Origin: Paguma larvata
Taxonomy: Eukaryota > Chordata > Mammalia > Carnivora > Viverridae
DNA length: 64,000 nt
Assembly: GCA_030068075.1 (NCBI GenBank)
Contig: CM057841.1
Span: 43,131,030 to 43,195,029 of the forward strand
Direction of reading: 5' to 3'
A model generated the notes under the pieces. It did no database searches, was not told the DNA's origin, and worked only from the letters and a program-made list of their open reading frames with translations. Position 1 is the stretch's first letter; the number at the start of each line of letters is the position of its first letter. Shown one piece after another: positions 34,198-46,150 of this stretch. A program made the position numbers and the translations under genes.

Positions 34198-35127
34198 TTT
34201 TTTTGTTGTTGTTGTTTTTTTATTATAATAGTTTATTTTCAAATTGGTTTACATATAACACCCAGTGTTCATCCCAACACGTGCCCTCTTTAATATCCGT
34301 CACCCCCTCTCCCCCCCTCCCTCACTTCCCTCACCCTCAGATTGTTCTTAGTCTTTGAGAGTCTCTTATGTTTTATCTCCCTCCCTCTCTGTGTCTTTTT
34401 TTCTTTCCCCTCTTCCCCTCCCCCTGGTTTTTGCTTAGTCTCACAAAGTCCACCTATTCGTGGAAACATATGGTATCTGTCTTTTTCTGACTGACTTATT
34501 TCACTTAACATAATACCCTCCAGTTCCATCCATCTGGCTACACATGGCCAGATTTCATTTTTTCTCATTGCCACATAGTAGTCCATTGTATATAAGTACC
34601 ACATCTTCTTTATCCATTCGTCAGTTGATGGGCACTTGGTCTCTTTCCATGATTTGGCTATTGTCGAAAGTGCTGCTATGAACATTGGGGTACACGTGCT
34701 CCTATGCATCAGCATTCCTGTGTCTCTTGGGTAGATTCCTAGCAGGGCTATTGCTGGATCATAGGGTAGCTCTATTTTCATTTTTTTGAGGAACCTCCAC
34801 GCCGTTTTCCAGAGCGGCTGCACCAGTTTGCATTCCCACCAACAGTGTAGGAGGGTGCCTACTTCTCCACATCCCCGCCAGCATCTATAGTTTCCTGATT
34901 TATTCATTTTAGCCACTCGAACCGGTGTAAGGTGGTATCTCAGTGTGGTTTTGATTTGTGTTTCCCTGATGATGAGTGACTTTGAGCATCATTTCATGTG
35001 TCTGTTGGCCATCTGAATGTCCTCTTTGGAGAAGTGTCTATTCATATCTTCCGCCCACTTTTTCACTGGATTATTTGTTTTTTGGGTGTGGAGTTTGGTA
35101 AGTTCTTTATAGATTTTAGATACTAGT
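34198..35127 (-). mobile_element. 5'-truncated carnivore L1, antisense, with TSD
   Basis: An insertion of about 0.93 kb in minus orientation, beginning on the plus strand with a T-run (its A-tail) and the carnivore L1 3' end. It is flanked by a perfect 14-bp direct repeat, cttgtaagcaactt, at 34184-34197 and 35128-35141. Its minus-strand frame at 34290-34916 keeps 208 codons: the ORF2 C-terminus with the Cys/His-rich motif (CWRGC, then HCWWEC), [15 protein letters not shown] and [16 protein letters not shown], then reading into a Gly/Lys/Arg-rich tail. The low number of lesions makes it one of the youngest LINEs here. It lacks the RT and endonuclease, so it is inactive. Confidence 0.95.
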
Positions 35128-35141
35128 CTTGTAAGCAACTT

Positions 35142-36940
35142 CTTACATCAAACTATGGTGCACCTATGCTTGATAGTCTATGCATAGATCTGGAACCTTA
35201 AAAATACAACATGAAAGGTCACTGAGGTCACTGGGGCTAATGAATTGGGAGATACACTGAAAATGATTAGGATGCTTTGGTCTGGAGAAATTGGAATAAA
35301 AGTTCTCAATAGGATGAAAGCAAATTTACCAAATCCTAGAATAAGGGCACCTCTCAAAGTTCAGAAGTGGTAAGCATAGAACACACGTGATGAGATGAAA
35401 TGAAATGAAATGGTGGATTACCTCACATAACAAAGTAAGGTTTCACCAAATGCTACTCCAAGAAAAAAAAATAGGTTTTAAAGCAGTTTAAACAAATAAA
35501 TGGATGCTAAATGTATAGGTATTAAAGGGAAACTGGGATGTTTTCTGGAATGACAACACAGCCACAGCACACACAGTCTTCAATCCTATTGTTAGGAGGA
35601 TTCAGACTCCTAGGATATTTTCAATATGGCAATTCTGTGTTGGTATAGGTGTTATTTATAGTCTTCTTTAATTTTCAATGGGGAAAAAGTATGATTAAGT
35701 GCATCTAATCAATGTAAAATTTAACAAAGGCAAAATCTAACAGCTTTAGATTAGATTGAGTCCTACTTTGTGACTCAAAAAATAATATGCCACATGTTAA
35801 GATCTCTTCCAATAATCTTATAAATCAAAACTCTATTGCAGAAAATAACAGCTAAAAGTTTTTGCTATTTGGTACTGTTCTGAAGGAATTTATTAGGACT
35901 CAGTTCTGTATTTTCACACATCAGAACCACAGTTCCAAAGGGCAACTAATGTTCATTTGTGTGTAGTATCAAAAAGTAAACCCAAGATGAATAACAGGAC
36001 GAACAACCAGCTCTTTTACCATCTTGGACCCAAGGTATAAAGATCTATTATAAAAGGAGATGTGTTAATGAAGATAGTAAATTAGTAGGTTTGAGAATCA
36101 ATTGCTTGTGTCTTAAGGTTTTCAACTCTATCTGATAAAGTTAAATTCACTTCTGTGAAAATAAAAAGTACAAACTAAATCTGTAATTCTTGAGGCTGTT
36201 ACTATGAGCTCCCAAAGCCAATTGTTAACAACTACATAAGCCAAATGTCCATAGACAAATGAAGACCATAGATTTTTTGTGTGTTTTTGGTTTTTTGTTT
36301 TTCTTTTTCATTTTGCCCTCTAAAGACAGGCTGTATATTCTTTACCTTGTTTATCCCAAGGAAAAATTAAGTATCAGGATAAAGCTACTGTCTCTAAATA
36401 ATGACCACGAATGTCAGGTTTCTCTCTAAACTGAAACAGAAGTCGCTGTCTCATTCCCAGTAGGTACTGGAGAAAGCTATAGCTTTAAGGCAGATAATTC
36501 CCATGTACACATGGTAAGAAAGGACAAGCTGTGTTCTACAGAGTTAATCCTCAGAGAAAGATATGGATTCCCAGGCAATGTATGCAAACAAAAGATTCCA
36601 AGAGGTGAGTGGATCAGCCAAAATGGCCTGTATGTAAAGTGAGCACCGGCATATGATTAACTGTTTGTAGATGACAGTGTAACTAAACTCTGGTATGTGT
36701 ATATGCGTGTGTGTGCATGACCATTTATTTTTAAATACATCGAATTTGTAAAATAACACTGACATTAATTCAAAAAATTATCTTAATTATTGATAGATGA
36801 TGTATGATGAGGAAAGTATAATTTAAGGGATTTAATACAAACAACAACAAAAATAACGTAACTATCATACAGATGATTATTAATGCTACTGTTATTCTCA
36901 TGAAGAAGGAAATAAGCCACTATTTCACTATCTCCATGCT
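35142..36940. other. Unassigned DNA
   Basis: No gene or named repeat. Includes a small (gaaat)n-like run at about 35392-35412 and a T-rich patch near 36275-36310. Confidence 0.5.
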
Positions 36941-36949
36941 ATTATTGGG

Positions 36950-37808
36950 GTTTACCTGGATTATTGAAATAGCCTCCTAAGTGGTCTCCTTGCTCTCACT
37001 CTTACCTCCTATAATCTATTTTTTTTTTTTTAGCATAACAGCCATAGTCATGTTTTCATGTCACTCCTCTGCTTAAAAACCTCTAGTGAGGTCTCATCTC
37101 ACTCAGAGTGAAAAATAAAGATTTTACAGAGCTCTATACAATCAGACCCTCCATCACCTCAAAGATCTCACCTATGACTGCTCTCCCCCTGGCATGCTCT
37201 ACTCCTCATCCTGGCCTCCTTAAACTTGCCTCAGACTCCTACCTCATAGCTCTGCTAGTGCCATGTCCTCTTCTTGGTATACCACTAGATATTATTACAA
37301 TTGACTCTTCACCTCCTTCTAAAGCCTTTCCTCCACACCCCATTTTATTATTTTTTTAACGTTTATTTATTTTGAGAGATAGAAAGAGACAGAGTGTGAG
37401 TGAGGGAGGGGCAGAGAGAGGGAGACACAGAATCCAAACCAGGTTCTAAGGCTCTGAGCTGTGGGCACAGAGTCTGACATGGGGCTTGAACTCATGGACT
37501 ACAAGATGACCTGAAATAGGACACTTAACTGACTGAGCCACCCAGGTGCTCCCTTCAGATCCTATTTTAAATTGATAACACTCCCTATTCCAGCATCATT
37601 CCATATCCTCCTTTATTAGTTTCTTTTTCTCCAGAATACTTAACTAACATAATACTTACCTTATGTATCTAATGGACTCATTTCCCCTTACTAGGATATC
37701 AACTGACAAGGACAAAAATTTTGTCTGTTTATTGCTGTGTTCCTTGTGTTCTGACTGTGCCTAGCATATAATATGTACTTGATAAACATTACGTTAATCA
37801 CTGGAAGG
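36950..37808 (+). repeat. L2 LINE 3' region, sense, split by SINE
   Basis: Landmarks in order: agcataacagccatagtcat, cactcctctgcttaaaaacc, gagctctatacaatcagacc, ctgctctccccctggcatgc. After the SINE: ccttattagtttct.., then actgtgcctagcatataata tgtacttgataaac at the tail. The 83-codon frame at 37108-37359 is part of this decayed L2 and is not a gene. Confidence 0.8.
37352..37553 (-). mobile_element. SINEC (tRNA-Lys SINE), antisense
   Basis: Tail tttaacgtttatttattttg, GA-rich part, cagagagagggagacacaga, aggttctaaggctctgagct, and head actgagccacccaggtgctc. Inserted in the L2. Confidence 0.95.
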
Positions 37809-37959
37809 CACTTGCAAGTGTAGAGTTTAAGTCTTTGAAATTTGGCTGACAGAGCTCAGGATCTGGTTGAACCACAACCTGCTTCCACAAAACTTCCATT
37901 TCTGTTTTATTAAAATGGGAAAAAATTATGATTCCCACCTGTAGTGTTATTGTGAGAAT

Positions 37960-39080
37960 TAAATTAGATGGGTCAGGATGAACAACTGAGCTCCTGGTAT
38001 CAGATCTGCCTTATGCTCATATTCTGCTTGATTCCCCCTCCTTAGGTTATGGTCTGGAAAGTGCCTCCAGACAGAAAGCTGCGGTGATTGTGGAGAAACT
38101 GGACAAAATATAGGAAACACTTCATGATAGGCCCTGGACAAAAGGCAGTACAGAATTATGATCCTCAAGAGAAGGAAACAAATAAGGCAAGCTCCCAGAT
38201 CACCTCAGCTTTCTATTCAGAGGCACTTCCCACACCAAAGCCCTGGGAGGAGAAACCAAATAAAGTCTGACAGCTTCATGAAGTTTAAGAAACAGAGAAT
38301 AAAGTTTACGGAAGCCAAAGTGCTGGAATTTTTGCAGGGTACCTAAGAAGAGAGTGACCCAATGAGAAAGAAATCCAAAAAGTTGCCTCATCATTCCCTA
38401 GACTCTCCAGCTTTTCAGTCTCAGAATTCATTTAACTCTCTTAAAAATTAAGGACATCGAAGAGAGTTTATTTATGTGTATAATATCTATGAATATTTAG
38501 TTTATTAGAGATTAAAAAGTAAATTTCTAAAATATTTAAAGTATTTATCAATTCATGTAAACACAAAGCCATATAAAACATATTTATATGAAAAATAACC
38601 AGAATTTGTGAAAACAACAAAAAAGGACAAGAATAGTAGCACTATTTTGCTTTTTTTTTTTTTTTTTTGTAATTCTCTTTATTTTCTGGCTTCAGATTCT
38701 GAGAAGACATATAATTATAAAAATAGTTTTGAACTTATGGGCCCTGGTATAATTATACAGTAATTTTAAACTTACGGACTCCTGAAAGATACTAAAGACT
38801 CCCAGAGGACTCTGTCACTTTTTGCCCTAGAGTCTTTGGCCAAATATTAAACTGCTAATGCATAAGGTGAAACTCCATAGGACCAGGGAAAGAACTACCA
38901 GGAAACTGTAAACTCAACAATTCTCAGAGCTCACACAAGATTGGAAGATATCAAAATTCTGATCAATTAGCATGGAGAGACTTGTTGACCATGCAGGACA
39001 TTCGGTAAAGCCCTCAGAAGGACCATGCCTCAGGTAGAAGTAGGGCTAACTTAACTCTTGAGTGAAGACTACTTTAGAAT
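37960..39080 (+). repeat. Probable 5' region of a HAL1/L1M LINE, sense
   Basis: Segments such as gggaaagaactaccaggaaa, caattctcagagctcacaca and gcatggagagacttgttgac precede the clear HAL1-like body that begins after the SINE, and look like its upstream part. A T-run lies at 38651-38668. Assignment of 37960-38780 is weak. Short open frames on both strands have no recognised domain. Confidence 0.4.
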
Positions 39081-39097
39081 GACCAAAACAGCTTTTA

Positions 39098-39286
39098 TTT
39101 ATTTATTTATTTTATTTATTTGTTTATTTATTTATTTATGAAAGAGAGAGAGACAGAGTATGATTGGGGGAGAGAGAGAGAAAGACATGGAATCTGAAAC
39201 AGGTTCCAGGCTTGAACTTGAGAACCACAAGATCATGACCCAAGCCAAAGTCAGAGACTTAACTGACTGAGCCACCCAGGTACTGT
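39098..39286 (-). mobile_element. SINEC with expanded (TTTA)n tail, antisense
   Basis: The A-rich tail appears as a long tttatttatt run. Then come the GA-rich segment, a body with a deletion around ccaggcttgaacttgagaac, and the head gactgagccacccaggta. The 17-bp flanks at 39081-39097 and 39287-39303 differ at one base (gac[c/a]aaaacagctttta), a clear target-site duplication. Confidence 0.95.
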
Positions 39287-40437
39287 GACAAAAACAGCTT
39301 TTAAAAGCAAACGTCAAAAGCATCAAACTGATCTGTAAGTAATTTAGCTGCCTGATAATACATGTTTAACACACTTTAACAGAAGACAACACAATCTATA
39401 CTCAATAGCATAATACTTATTCAATTAAAAAAAAATTGACCAGATATATAAAGAAGTAAGAAAATGTGACTCAGCACCTAGAGAAAAATCAGTAAATATA
39501 AGACCTAGAAACAACACTGATGATGGCAATACATGAACTTTAAAATGGCCACTATTAAGGTGTACAAAGACTTAAAAAACATGAACATAGTAAGGAAAGA
39601 AATGGAAGATATAAAAAATAACCAAATAAAAATCCTAGAGTTGAAGGATACAATATTCAAAATGAAAAAGTCACTAGATGGGTTTAAAAGGGGAATGACT
39701 AAACATACAGCAGTAGAAACCATCCAAACTGATGCACAAAAAGAAAAAAGTGAGATAAAATGAACTGAACCTGTATGACGCATGGGACAATGGTAACTGA
39801 TCTAACATATATAAAATTAGAATCCCTGGAAAATGAAGAAAGGCATAAAAATATGTTTGTTGGAGTACTGGTTGAAAATTTTCCATAGTTGATTAACAGT
39901 GCAAAGCCAAAGATTTAAGAAGCTCAATAAATTTAGGCAAGATTAACCCAAAGAAAACAATACCAAGGAAAAACATAATCAAGTTGTTGAAAATAGCAAT
40001 AATAAGAAAATCTTAAAAGTAACTAGAGGAAAAAGAAGATATATTACAGGCAAGCTGATAGAGAAAACAGTAAGTCCTGATTTCTCTTCAAAATCAATGA
40101 AACCACAAAAAATGTAGTATTTTTAAGGGGCTGTGAGGGTGGGGGTAGATGGGGAAAACTGTAAACTTGAATTTCTACATCCAGCAAAAACAACCCTTAT
40201 GTACGAAAGTGAAATAAAAACATTCACAGATAAACAAAAGATAAGGAATTCAATTCCCAGGAGACGTGAACTAAAACAAAAATTGTTAAAGCAAGTTCTT
40301 CTGGAGAAGAAAAATGATAAGAGATGAGAACATGGATCTATGGAAGAAAATGGAGTAAAAGAAAGTTTAAAATGCAAATAAATACAAAAATTCTTTTCTT
40401 ACATTTTGCCTCTTTAGAGGTAAATAATTTTTTAGAG

Positions 40438-40625
40438 CAATGGTCAGCAAACTATGGCCCCAGAACCAGGATGGTCTCTGTTTTAGAAAATAAAGTTTCA
40501 TTGGAAAATAGCCAAGCTCACAAACATATGGCCGATGGCTGAGTTGAGTAGTAGCAACCATATGGCTTACCAAGCCAATAATATTTACTATCTAGACCTT
40601 TATAGAAAACCTTGCTTACCGCTAG
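40438..40625 (+). mobile_element. hAT-type MER element ('ggcaaactatggcc' family)
   Basis: Non-autonomous element with caatggtcagcaaactatgg at the left end, aaataaagtttcattggaaa and gctgagttgagtagtagcaa inside, and aaaccttgcttaccgctag at the right end. Two more copies of the family lie near 44.97-45.13 and 57.99-58.32 kb. Superfamily by memory; exact family name not certain. Confidence 0.75.
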
Positions 40626-41043
40626 TTTAAAGTAAATATGTCACTGTATTGTGGGATTTGTAACTATATAGATGTAAAATGTTTGTTAACAGCAGCATGA
40701 AGGACAGGAAGGGGAAATAAAAGTATATTATTGTAAAAGAGTTCTGTTATACAGGAAGTGGCAAACTATTATTTCAAAGTAGATTGTAAGAAATTAAAAT
40801 ATACATTGTAACCCTAGAGCAATTACTAATCATATTAAACATATAGGTTTGGCTAATGAGCCAACAAAGGAGGTAAAATACAAATATTCAAGTAATTCAA
40901 AATAAAGCAGAATAAAAGAAAGATGAGACAAAGAGAAAATAAATTACAAAACAGATGATTTAAACCACCTATACTGATAATATAAAATGAATATAATGTA
41001 AATTTAAATGCAGAAGTTTAAACAATAAAAAGTCAGAGATTGT

Positions 41044-41244
41044 GTTAAGGACTCCTGGGTGGCTCAGTCAGTTAAGAGTCTGACTTTGGCTCAGGTCATG
41101 ATCTCATGGTTTGTGAGTTCAAGTCCTGCATCAGGTTCTCTACTGTCAGTGCAGAGCCCACTATGGATCCTCTGTCCCCCTTCCCCCTCCTTACTTCTCC
41201 CCTGCTTTTCTCTCTCTCTCAACAAATGAAAAAAATTAAAAAAT
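41044..41244 (+). mobile_element. SINEC (tRNA-Lys SINE), sense
   Basis: Head ggactcctgggtggctcagt cagttaag, tctgactttggctcaggtca, and a body shortened around cactatggatcctctgtccc. Flanks tcagagattgt (41033-41043) and tcagagactgt (41245-41255) form a target-site duplication with one mismatch. Confidence 0.95.
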
Positions 41245-42021
41245 TCAGAGACTGTCATAATGAATAAAAAACAAAACCTAACTACGGACTGTCTACAACA
41301 ACCCTAATTTAAATATAAAGACACAGATTAAAAGTAAAAAGATGGGGAAATACATCATGTTCATAAATAAATCATGAGAAAACTGGCATGCTATATTAAC
41401 TATCAGACAAAATGACACCAGAAAAAGAATATTATCAGAGATAAAGAGGGCCATTTCGTAATGATAAAAGGATAAATTTATCAAGAAGACATTGAAATCC
41501 TAAATATATGTATGTACATAATAACAGAGCTTCAAAATACAGGACCAAAAAATCAATAGGCCTGAAAGGAAAAAAAGAGACAAACCTGTGAGTATAAATT
41601 TATTTCCATCCTCTTACATGTAGACACAACAGTAGATTGAAGGTCAGCAAGAATACAGAAGAATAAAAAAACTGCTTAAAACACAGAAGTGCTCAGAAAT
41701 ATTATCGTGTTACAAATATAATTATAGCTATTAAACATCTAAAACAAGATAGAAACCCTCATTACCTAAAGAGATGTAATCTGAGCCATTTGTTACAGTG
41801 ATTTAGGGATACAAACTCTATCAAAAGAAACTGTACCACATTTGGAGTTGGAAATAGCAGTATCACTGACAGAGATACCTCCAATCATAATACAGAGTAT
41901 ATAAAATTATAAAAGCAAAACCTCTGTATGAAACTTTTGTAATATTTAAGGTGACAAGACTGAAGCTTAGAAGCCAGAGTTTAACGACAGGCTTCACAGT
42001 TATAGATTAAAGATTATGCAG

Positions 42022-42234
42022 GGGCGCCTGGGAGGCTCAGTCGGTTGAGCGTCCGACTTCGGCTCAGGTCATGATCTCACAGTCTGTGAGTTCGAGCCCC
42101 GCGTTGGGCTCTGTGCTGACAGCTCAGAGCCTGGAGCCTGCTTCAGATTCTGTGTCTCCCTCTCTCTCTGCTCCTCCCCCACTCATGCTCTGTCTCTCTC
42201 TGTCTCAAAAATAAATAAACATTAAAAAAAATAA
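42022..42234 (+). mobile_element. SINEC, near-consensus, with perfect TSD
   Basis: Nearly intact felid SINE: gggcgcctgggaggctcagt cggttgag with A box, gagttcgagccccgcgttgg with B box, gacagctcagagcctggagc, the CT-rich segment, and tail aaataaataaacattaaaaa. CpGs in the tRNA part survive. The 14-bp flanks taaagattatgcag at 42008-42021 and 42235-42248 are identical. It is the youngest-looking SINE in the window and could be polymorphic among cats. Confidence 0.98.
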
Positions 42235-42369
42235 TAAAGATTATGCAGAATGGTTTCCTACTCTGATGATGACATTCACAATTTCAAGACGATATTTTAT
42301 ATAAAGTCTTCAGTCAATGTCACAATCTTATTATATTGTCATTTTTTACTTAAAAAATCAGCTTTAAGA

Positions 42370-43337
42370 GGCATAGTTTATATGCTATAAATTTATCTGT
42401 TTTTCCAATATTTATTTTTGACAAAAATTATTTAAGGTATACAACATATTTTGATATCCATATACATTATGAAATGATTACCACAATCAAACTAACATAT
42501 TTACCATCAACCATAATTACTCGAGAACACTTGATCTATTTTTTTTAGCTAATTTCCAGGATCTGATATATTATTATTAAGTATAGTCAGACTGCTGTGT
42601 ATTAGTTCTCCAGAACTTATTCAACTTAAAACGGAAAGTTTCTTCCCTTGAAATGAAAGTTAGTACCCTTTCATCAAGAATACATATTTTCTCCTCCTCC
42701 AACTCCCTAGGCTCTGGTAACCACTGTTCTATTCCCTGATACTCTTTGTTAACATGATTTTGACTTTTTCTTTTTAAAGATTCCAAATGTAAGTAAGATC
42801 ATGTGATATTTATCTTTCTGAATCTGGCTTATTTCACTTAATACAAAGTCCTCCAGATTCTTCCATTTTATCAAAAATGGCAGCATTTGTCTTTTTTAGA
42901 TCAAATAAAATTCACCCTTCTTAAGTATACAGTTCTGTAAGTTTTGACAAATAAAGTGAGTGAGTGATAATTCCACCACCACAATGAAGGTATAGAATAT
43001 TCCCACCACCCTTTAAGTTCTCATGTCCCCTAATATAATCTCCTCCTACCATTTCCAGCTTCTGGCTACCATGACCTGATTTCTATCCCTACAGTTCTGC
43101 CTTTTCTGGGTTTTCACATCTTCTGTGTAAATACTGAGAAATGGGGTTTCTAGGTCATTTCTTAAAGTAAATGCTTGACTTTATAACTACCAAATTGTTA
43201 TTGAAAATGGATGTACCATTCCATCAGCAGTATGGCAGTTCCTGTTCTGCATCCTCCCAGCAGTTAGAATTGTCATGGTTTGAAAAACATTTCAGACATT
43301 TTCTTAGATGTAGTAGTGGTTTCTCACTGCAGGTTTT
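42370..43337 (-). repeat. L1M 3' UTR fragments, antisense
   Basis: attaagtatagtcagactgc, tctccagaacttattcaact, tggcttatttcacttaatac and gtcctccagattcttccatt are antisense L1 3' UTR landmarks (42.55-42.88 kb). From 42.9 kb a second, older L1 3' UTR type begins (aattcacccttcttaagtat), suggesting two abutting elements. Confidence 0.75.
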
Positions 43338-43531
43338 TGTTTTTTTCTTAGAGCTTATTCACTTATTTTGGGGGAGGAAGTCCTGAGACAGAGGGGTAGT
43401 GAGAGAATCCCAAGCAGGCTCCACACTGTCAGCGACAGTGTGACACAGGGCTCAAACCCATGAACCGAGAGATCAGGACCTGGGCTGGTATTAAGAGTCA
43501 GACGCTTAGCTGACTGAGCCACCCAGGCACT
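43338..43531 (-). mobile_element. SINEC (tRNA-Lys SINE), antisense
   Basis: Diverged tail and GA-part, then gagaatcccaagcaggctcc, acactgtcagcgacagtgtg, and head tagctgactgagccacccag. Flanks at 43322-43337 and 43532-43547 agree at 13 of 16 positions (tctcactgcaggtttt type), a decayed duplication. Confidence 0.93.
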
Positions 43532-43547
43532 CCTCATTGCAGATTTT

Positions 43548-46150
43548 CACTGACATTTCCCTAAGGATTAATACTGTTAAACATTTTTTCCTACACTTAT
43601 TTTCCAACCATTTTAATGCAGTGTTTGTTTGAATCAGTCTTTCATTTTAAAATTTGTTTTTTGACTTTTTATCACTGAGTTGTAAGAGTTTATATATGCT
43701 TTAGAGAAGTCCTTTATCAGCTATGTGTTGTGAAATGATTTTCTCTCAGTCTGTAGCTTTTTCCTTTTATACTTTGCAGAACAAGTTTTTAAAATTTTTG
43801 ATGAAACCGAATTCATCACTGTTTTTCTTTGATGATTCTTTGTTTCCTTTTAAGGAAATCTGCCTAATACAATGTCACAAAGATTTTCTTCTACATATTC
43901 CTCTTTACATTTCATAGTTAGCTCTTAATCCATTTGAGAAAATTTTTGTACAGGTACAAGGTACAAGGTATGAGTGAAGGTTTAAGTTTTTCTGCCTTCT
44001 CTCCCTTTATTTTTGCATATGGATACCCAATTGTTTCAGCATCATCTATTGAAGGTTACCATTCTCCCATCTGACTTGCCACCTTCGTCAATTATCAATT
44101 GACCAAATTTACATGTGTCTCATTTTTTATTTTTTTACTCTAATTTGTCCCACTCATCTGCAGGTCTAACTGTATGCAAATATTACACAGTTTTGATTAC
44201 TAATATTAGCGAGTCTTGAAATAAACTGGTGTAAGCCCTGCAACTTTGTTCTTTGTTCCCTTGCTTTCCCATAAGTTTGTCAATTTCTATGTTGAAAAAG
44301 TCTGCCAGAATTCTTACTGGAATTGCACTAAATCTACAGGTAAATCTGGGGAGATCTAGCATTTTAACAATATTGAAAATTCCAATCAATAAAAATGGTA
44401 TATCTCTATATTTAGTCTTTAATTTTCTTCAGCAGCATCTTATAATTTTCACTGTAAAAATCTTGCACATATTTTCTTAAATTTATCCTTCTTTTTCATG
44501 CTTTTTGGTGCTACTGTAGATGGTTATCTTGGAAATGTCAATTTCCAAATTTTTATTGCTACTATGGAAATTTATAAATATAATTAGTTTTTGCATGTTA
44601 ACTTTATATCCCATGAACTTGCTGAATGCACTCAGTTTGTCGATTCTCTGGAATTTTCTACAGAGACATTATATCCACCATTTTGCCGTTAGTTTTCTCT
44701 CTGTCCCACCCTCCATATCATGTTGTTTTCTATTTAACTGAATATTCATTTATGGTTCCATTTTATTTCCACTACTGGCTTAATAACTGTGGTTCTTTTT
44801 AAAAATGTAGCAACTGCTGAAGGGTTTATAGTATACAAACATACTCAGCTTATCACAGTCTTCCTTCAAAACATTGTATCACTTCATGTACAATGTTCAA
44901 ACTTATGACAGTAGACTTCCCATTTCATTCTCCTTATTCTTTTTGTTATTGTTGTAACAGTAAATATTTTAGGCCTTTGAGGCCATGTATGGTTTCTGTC
45001 ATATATTCTTTTTTATTTCTTTTCATAGTCTTTTGAAAATGTGTATAAAATTCTTTATTCACAGGCTGTACATAAAACTGTCGTGGATCGAATTTGGTCC
45101 ACGGATTGTAGTTTGCTAACCCTTGGTTTGCAAAGCCATTTTACATTAAAAGATTAAAAATGAGAAAAAAAAGTATCTTTATATTTACCAACATTTCCCC
45201 ATATCTGCTGCTCTTTAATTCTTTGAGTAGATCCAATTTCCATTGGGTATCAGACTGCCTCTGTTTGATCAATTTCTTTTAATATTCTTGTAGTACTAGT
45301 CTGCTCGTTAAGAATTCTCTCAACTTTTGTTCACAGAAACATCTTTATTTCTCCTTAATTTTCCCTAGATATAAAATTCTGGGAAGATAGTTTATTTCAA
45401 ACTTGGACAGTTCCCGATGAGAAGTCTGCAGTAATTTTGATCTTTGTTTCTCTATAATATTCCTTTTTCCTCTGGTTGCCTTCAAGATTTTATAGCGGTT
45501 TAAATATGATGTCCTTTGGGGCATGTGTCAGCGTTTTATCTTACTTGTCCTCTTGAGTTTGTGCTAAATTATTTAGCCTTTTCTTAATTTCGGGAAATAC
45601 TCAGTTTTATATCTTTAAATTTTTCCCCTCTCTAGTTTTCTTTCTCCTCTTTCTCGGACTCCAATTACACATAAATTGGATTGTTTGATATCACCTCACT
45701 GTTTTAGAATACCATGTTCAGTGTTTTTTTTTTCCCCCCTGTGTTGTTTTTTTTTCCTTCTTTTTAAATTGTTTTTCACTCTGATAATTTCTAATGATCT
45801 ATCTTCAGGTTCACTGATTGTTTCCTTAGTTGTATATTATCTGTTGATAAGCCATCAAAGGAATTCTTCATCTGTGACATTTTCTTCCTAGTATATCTAT
45901 TGAATCCTTTTTTATAGTTTTCATCTCTCCTGAAATTCCCTACATGTTCATGAATGTCATCTTCCCTTGCCACTAGATCCTTAAACTTACTAATCAAGGT
46001 TATTGCAGAGTCCTTGCATAAGCTTTCCAAAATCTGCATCATCTTTTGAGCTTAGTTCTGATAATAGCTTTCCTTCTTTGAAACTGTTTTTCCTTGAGTT
46101 GTGTGTCTTGTAATTTTAAATTGAATCCAGAACATTGTGTGTAGTAAAGA
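43548..46150 (-). repeat. L1 ORF2 and related fragments, antisense
   Basis: ctcagtctgtagctttttcc, cacaaagattttcttctaca, ttgtttcagcatcatctatt, ttgcactaaatctacaggta, and ctgctgaatgcactcagttt are antisense L1 ORF2 landmarks to about 44.7 kb. After a hAT fragment (44.97-45.13 kb), L1 sequence continues in the older style (attctctcaacttttgttca, tctttgtttctctataatat). The several short open frames in this stretch are remnants or chance. Confidence 0.75.
44965..45127 (-). mobile_element. hAT-type MER element, reverse copy
   Basis: aatattttaggcctttgagg, ggccatgtatggtttctgtc, then gtccacggattgtagtttgc taaccc: the reverse complement of the same family as 40438-40625, with the middle part degraded. Lies within antisense L1. 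Confidence 0.6.

Larger units (their letters stand above)
39450..41760 (+). repeat. HAL1/L1M-type LINE body, sense, with two insertions
   Basis: Landmarks in family order: aaaatgtgactcagcaccta, then ctttaaaatggccactatta, ORF1 coiled-coil-like A-rich part (39.56-39.76 kb; the 76-codon frame 39533-39763 is a remnant), aagaagctcaataaattta, tctacatccagcaaaaacaa. After the insertions: actgtctacaacaaccctaa, gataaagagggccatttcgt, and cagagcttcaaaatacagga (endonuclease side). A hAT fragment (40438-40625) and a SINE (41044-41244) interrupt it. Frames are broken. Confidence 0.7.

Noticed and set aside
34290..34916. 208-codon minus-strand frame, the longest in the window
   Set aside because: C-terminal part of L1 ORF2 running into the L1 3' UTR within a 5'-truncated insertion flanked by a target-site duplication; not a gene.
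36950..37360. 83-codon frame near 37108 as a small exon
   Set aside because: Lies in recognisable L2 LINE sequence.
39100..39140. tttattta run as a possible CRISPR-like or satellite array
   Set aside because: It is the expanded A-rich tail of a SINE; there are no spacers and no longer unit.
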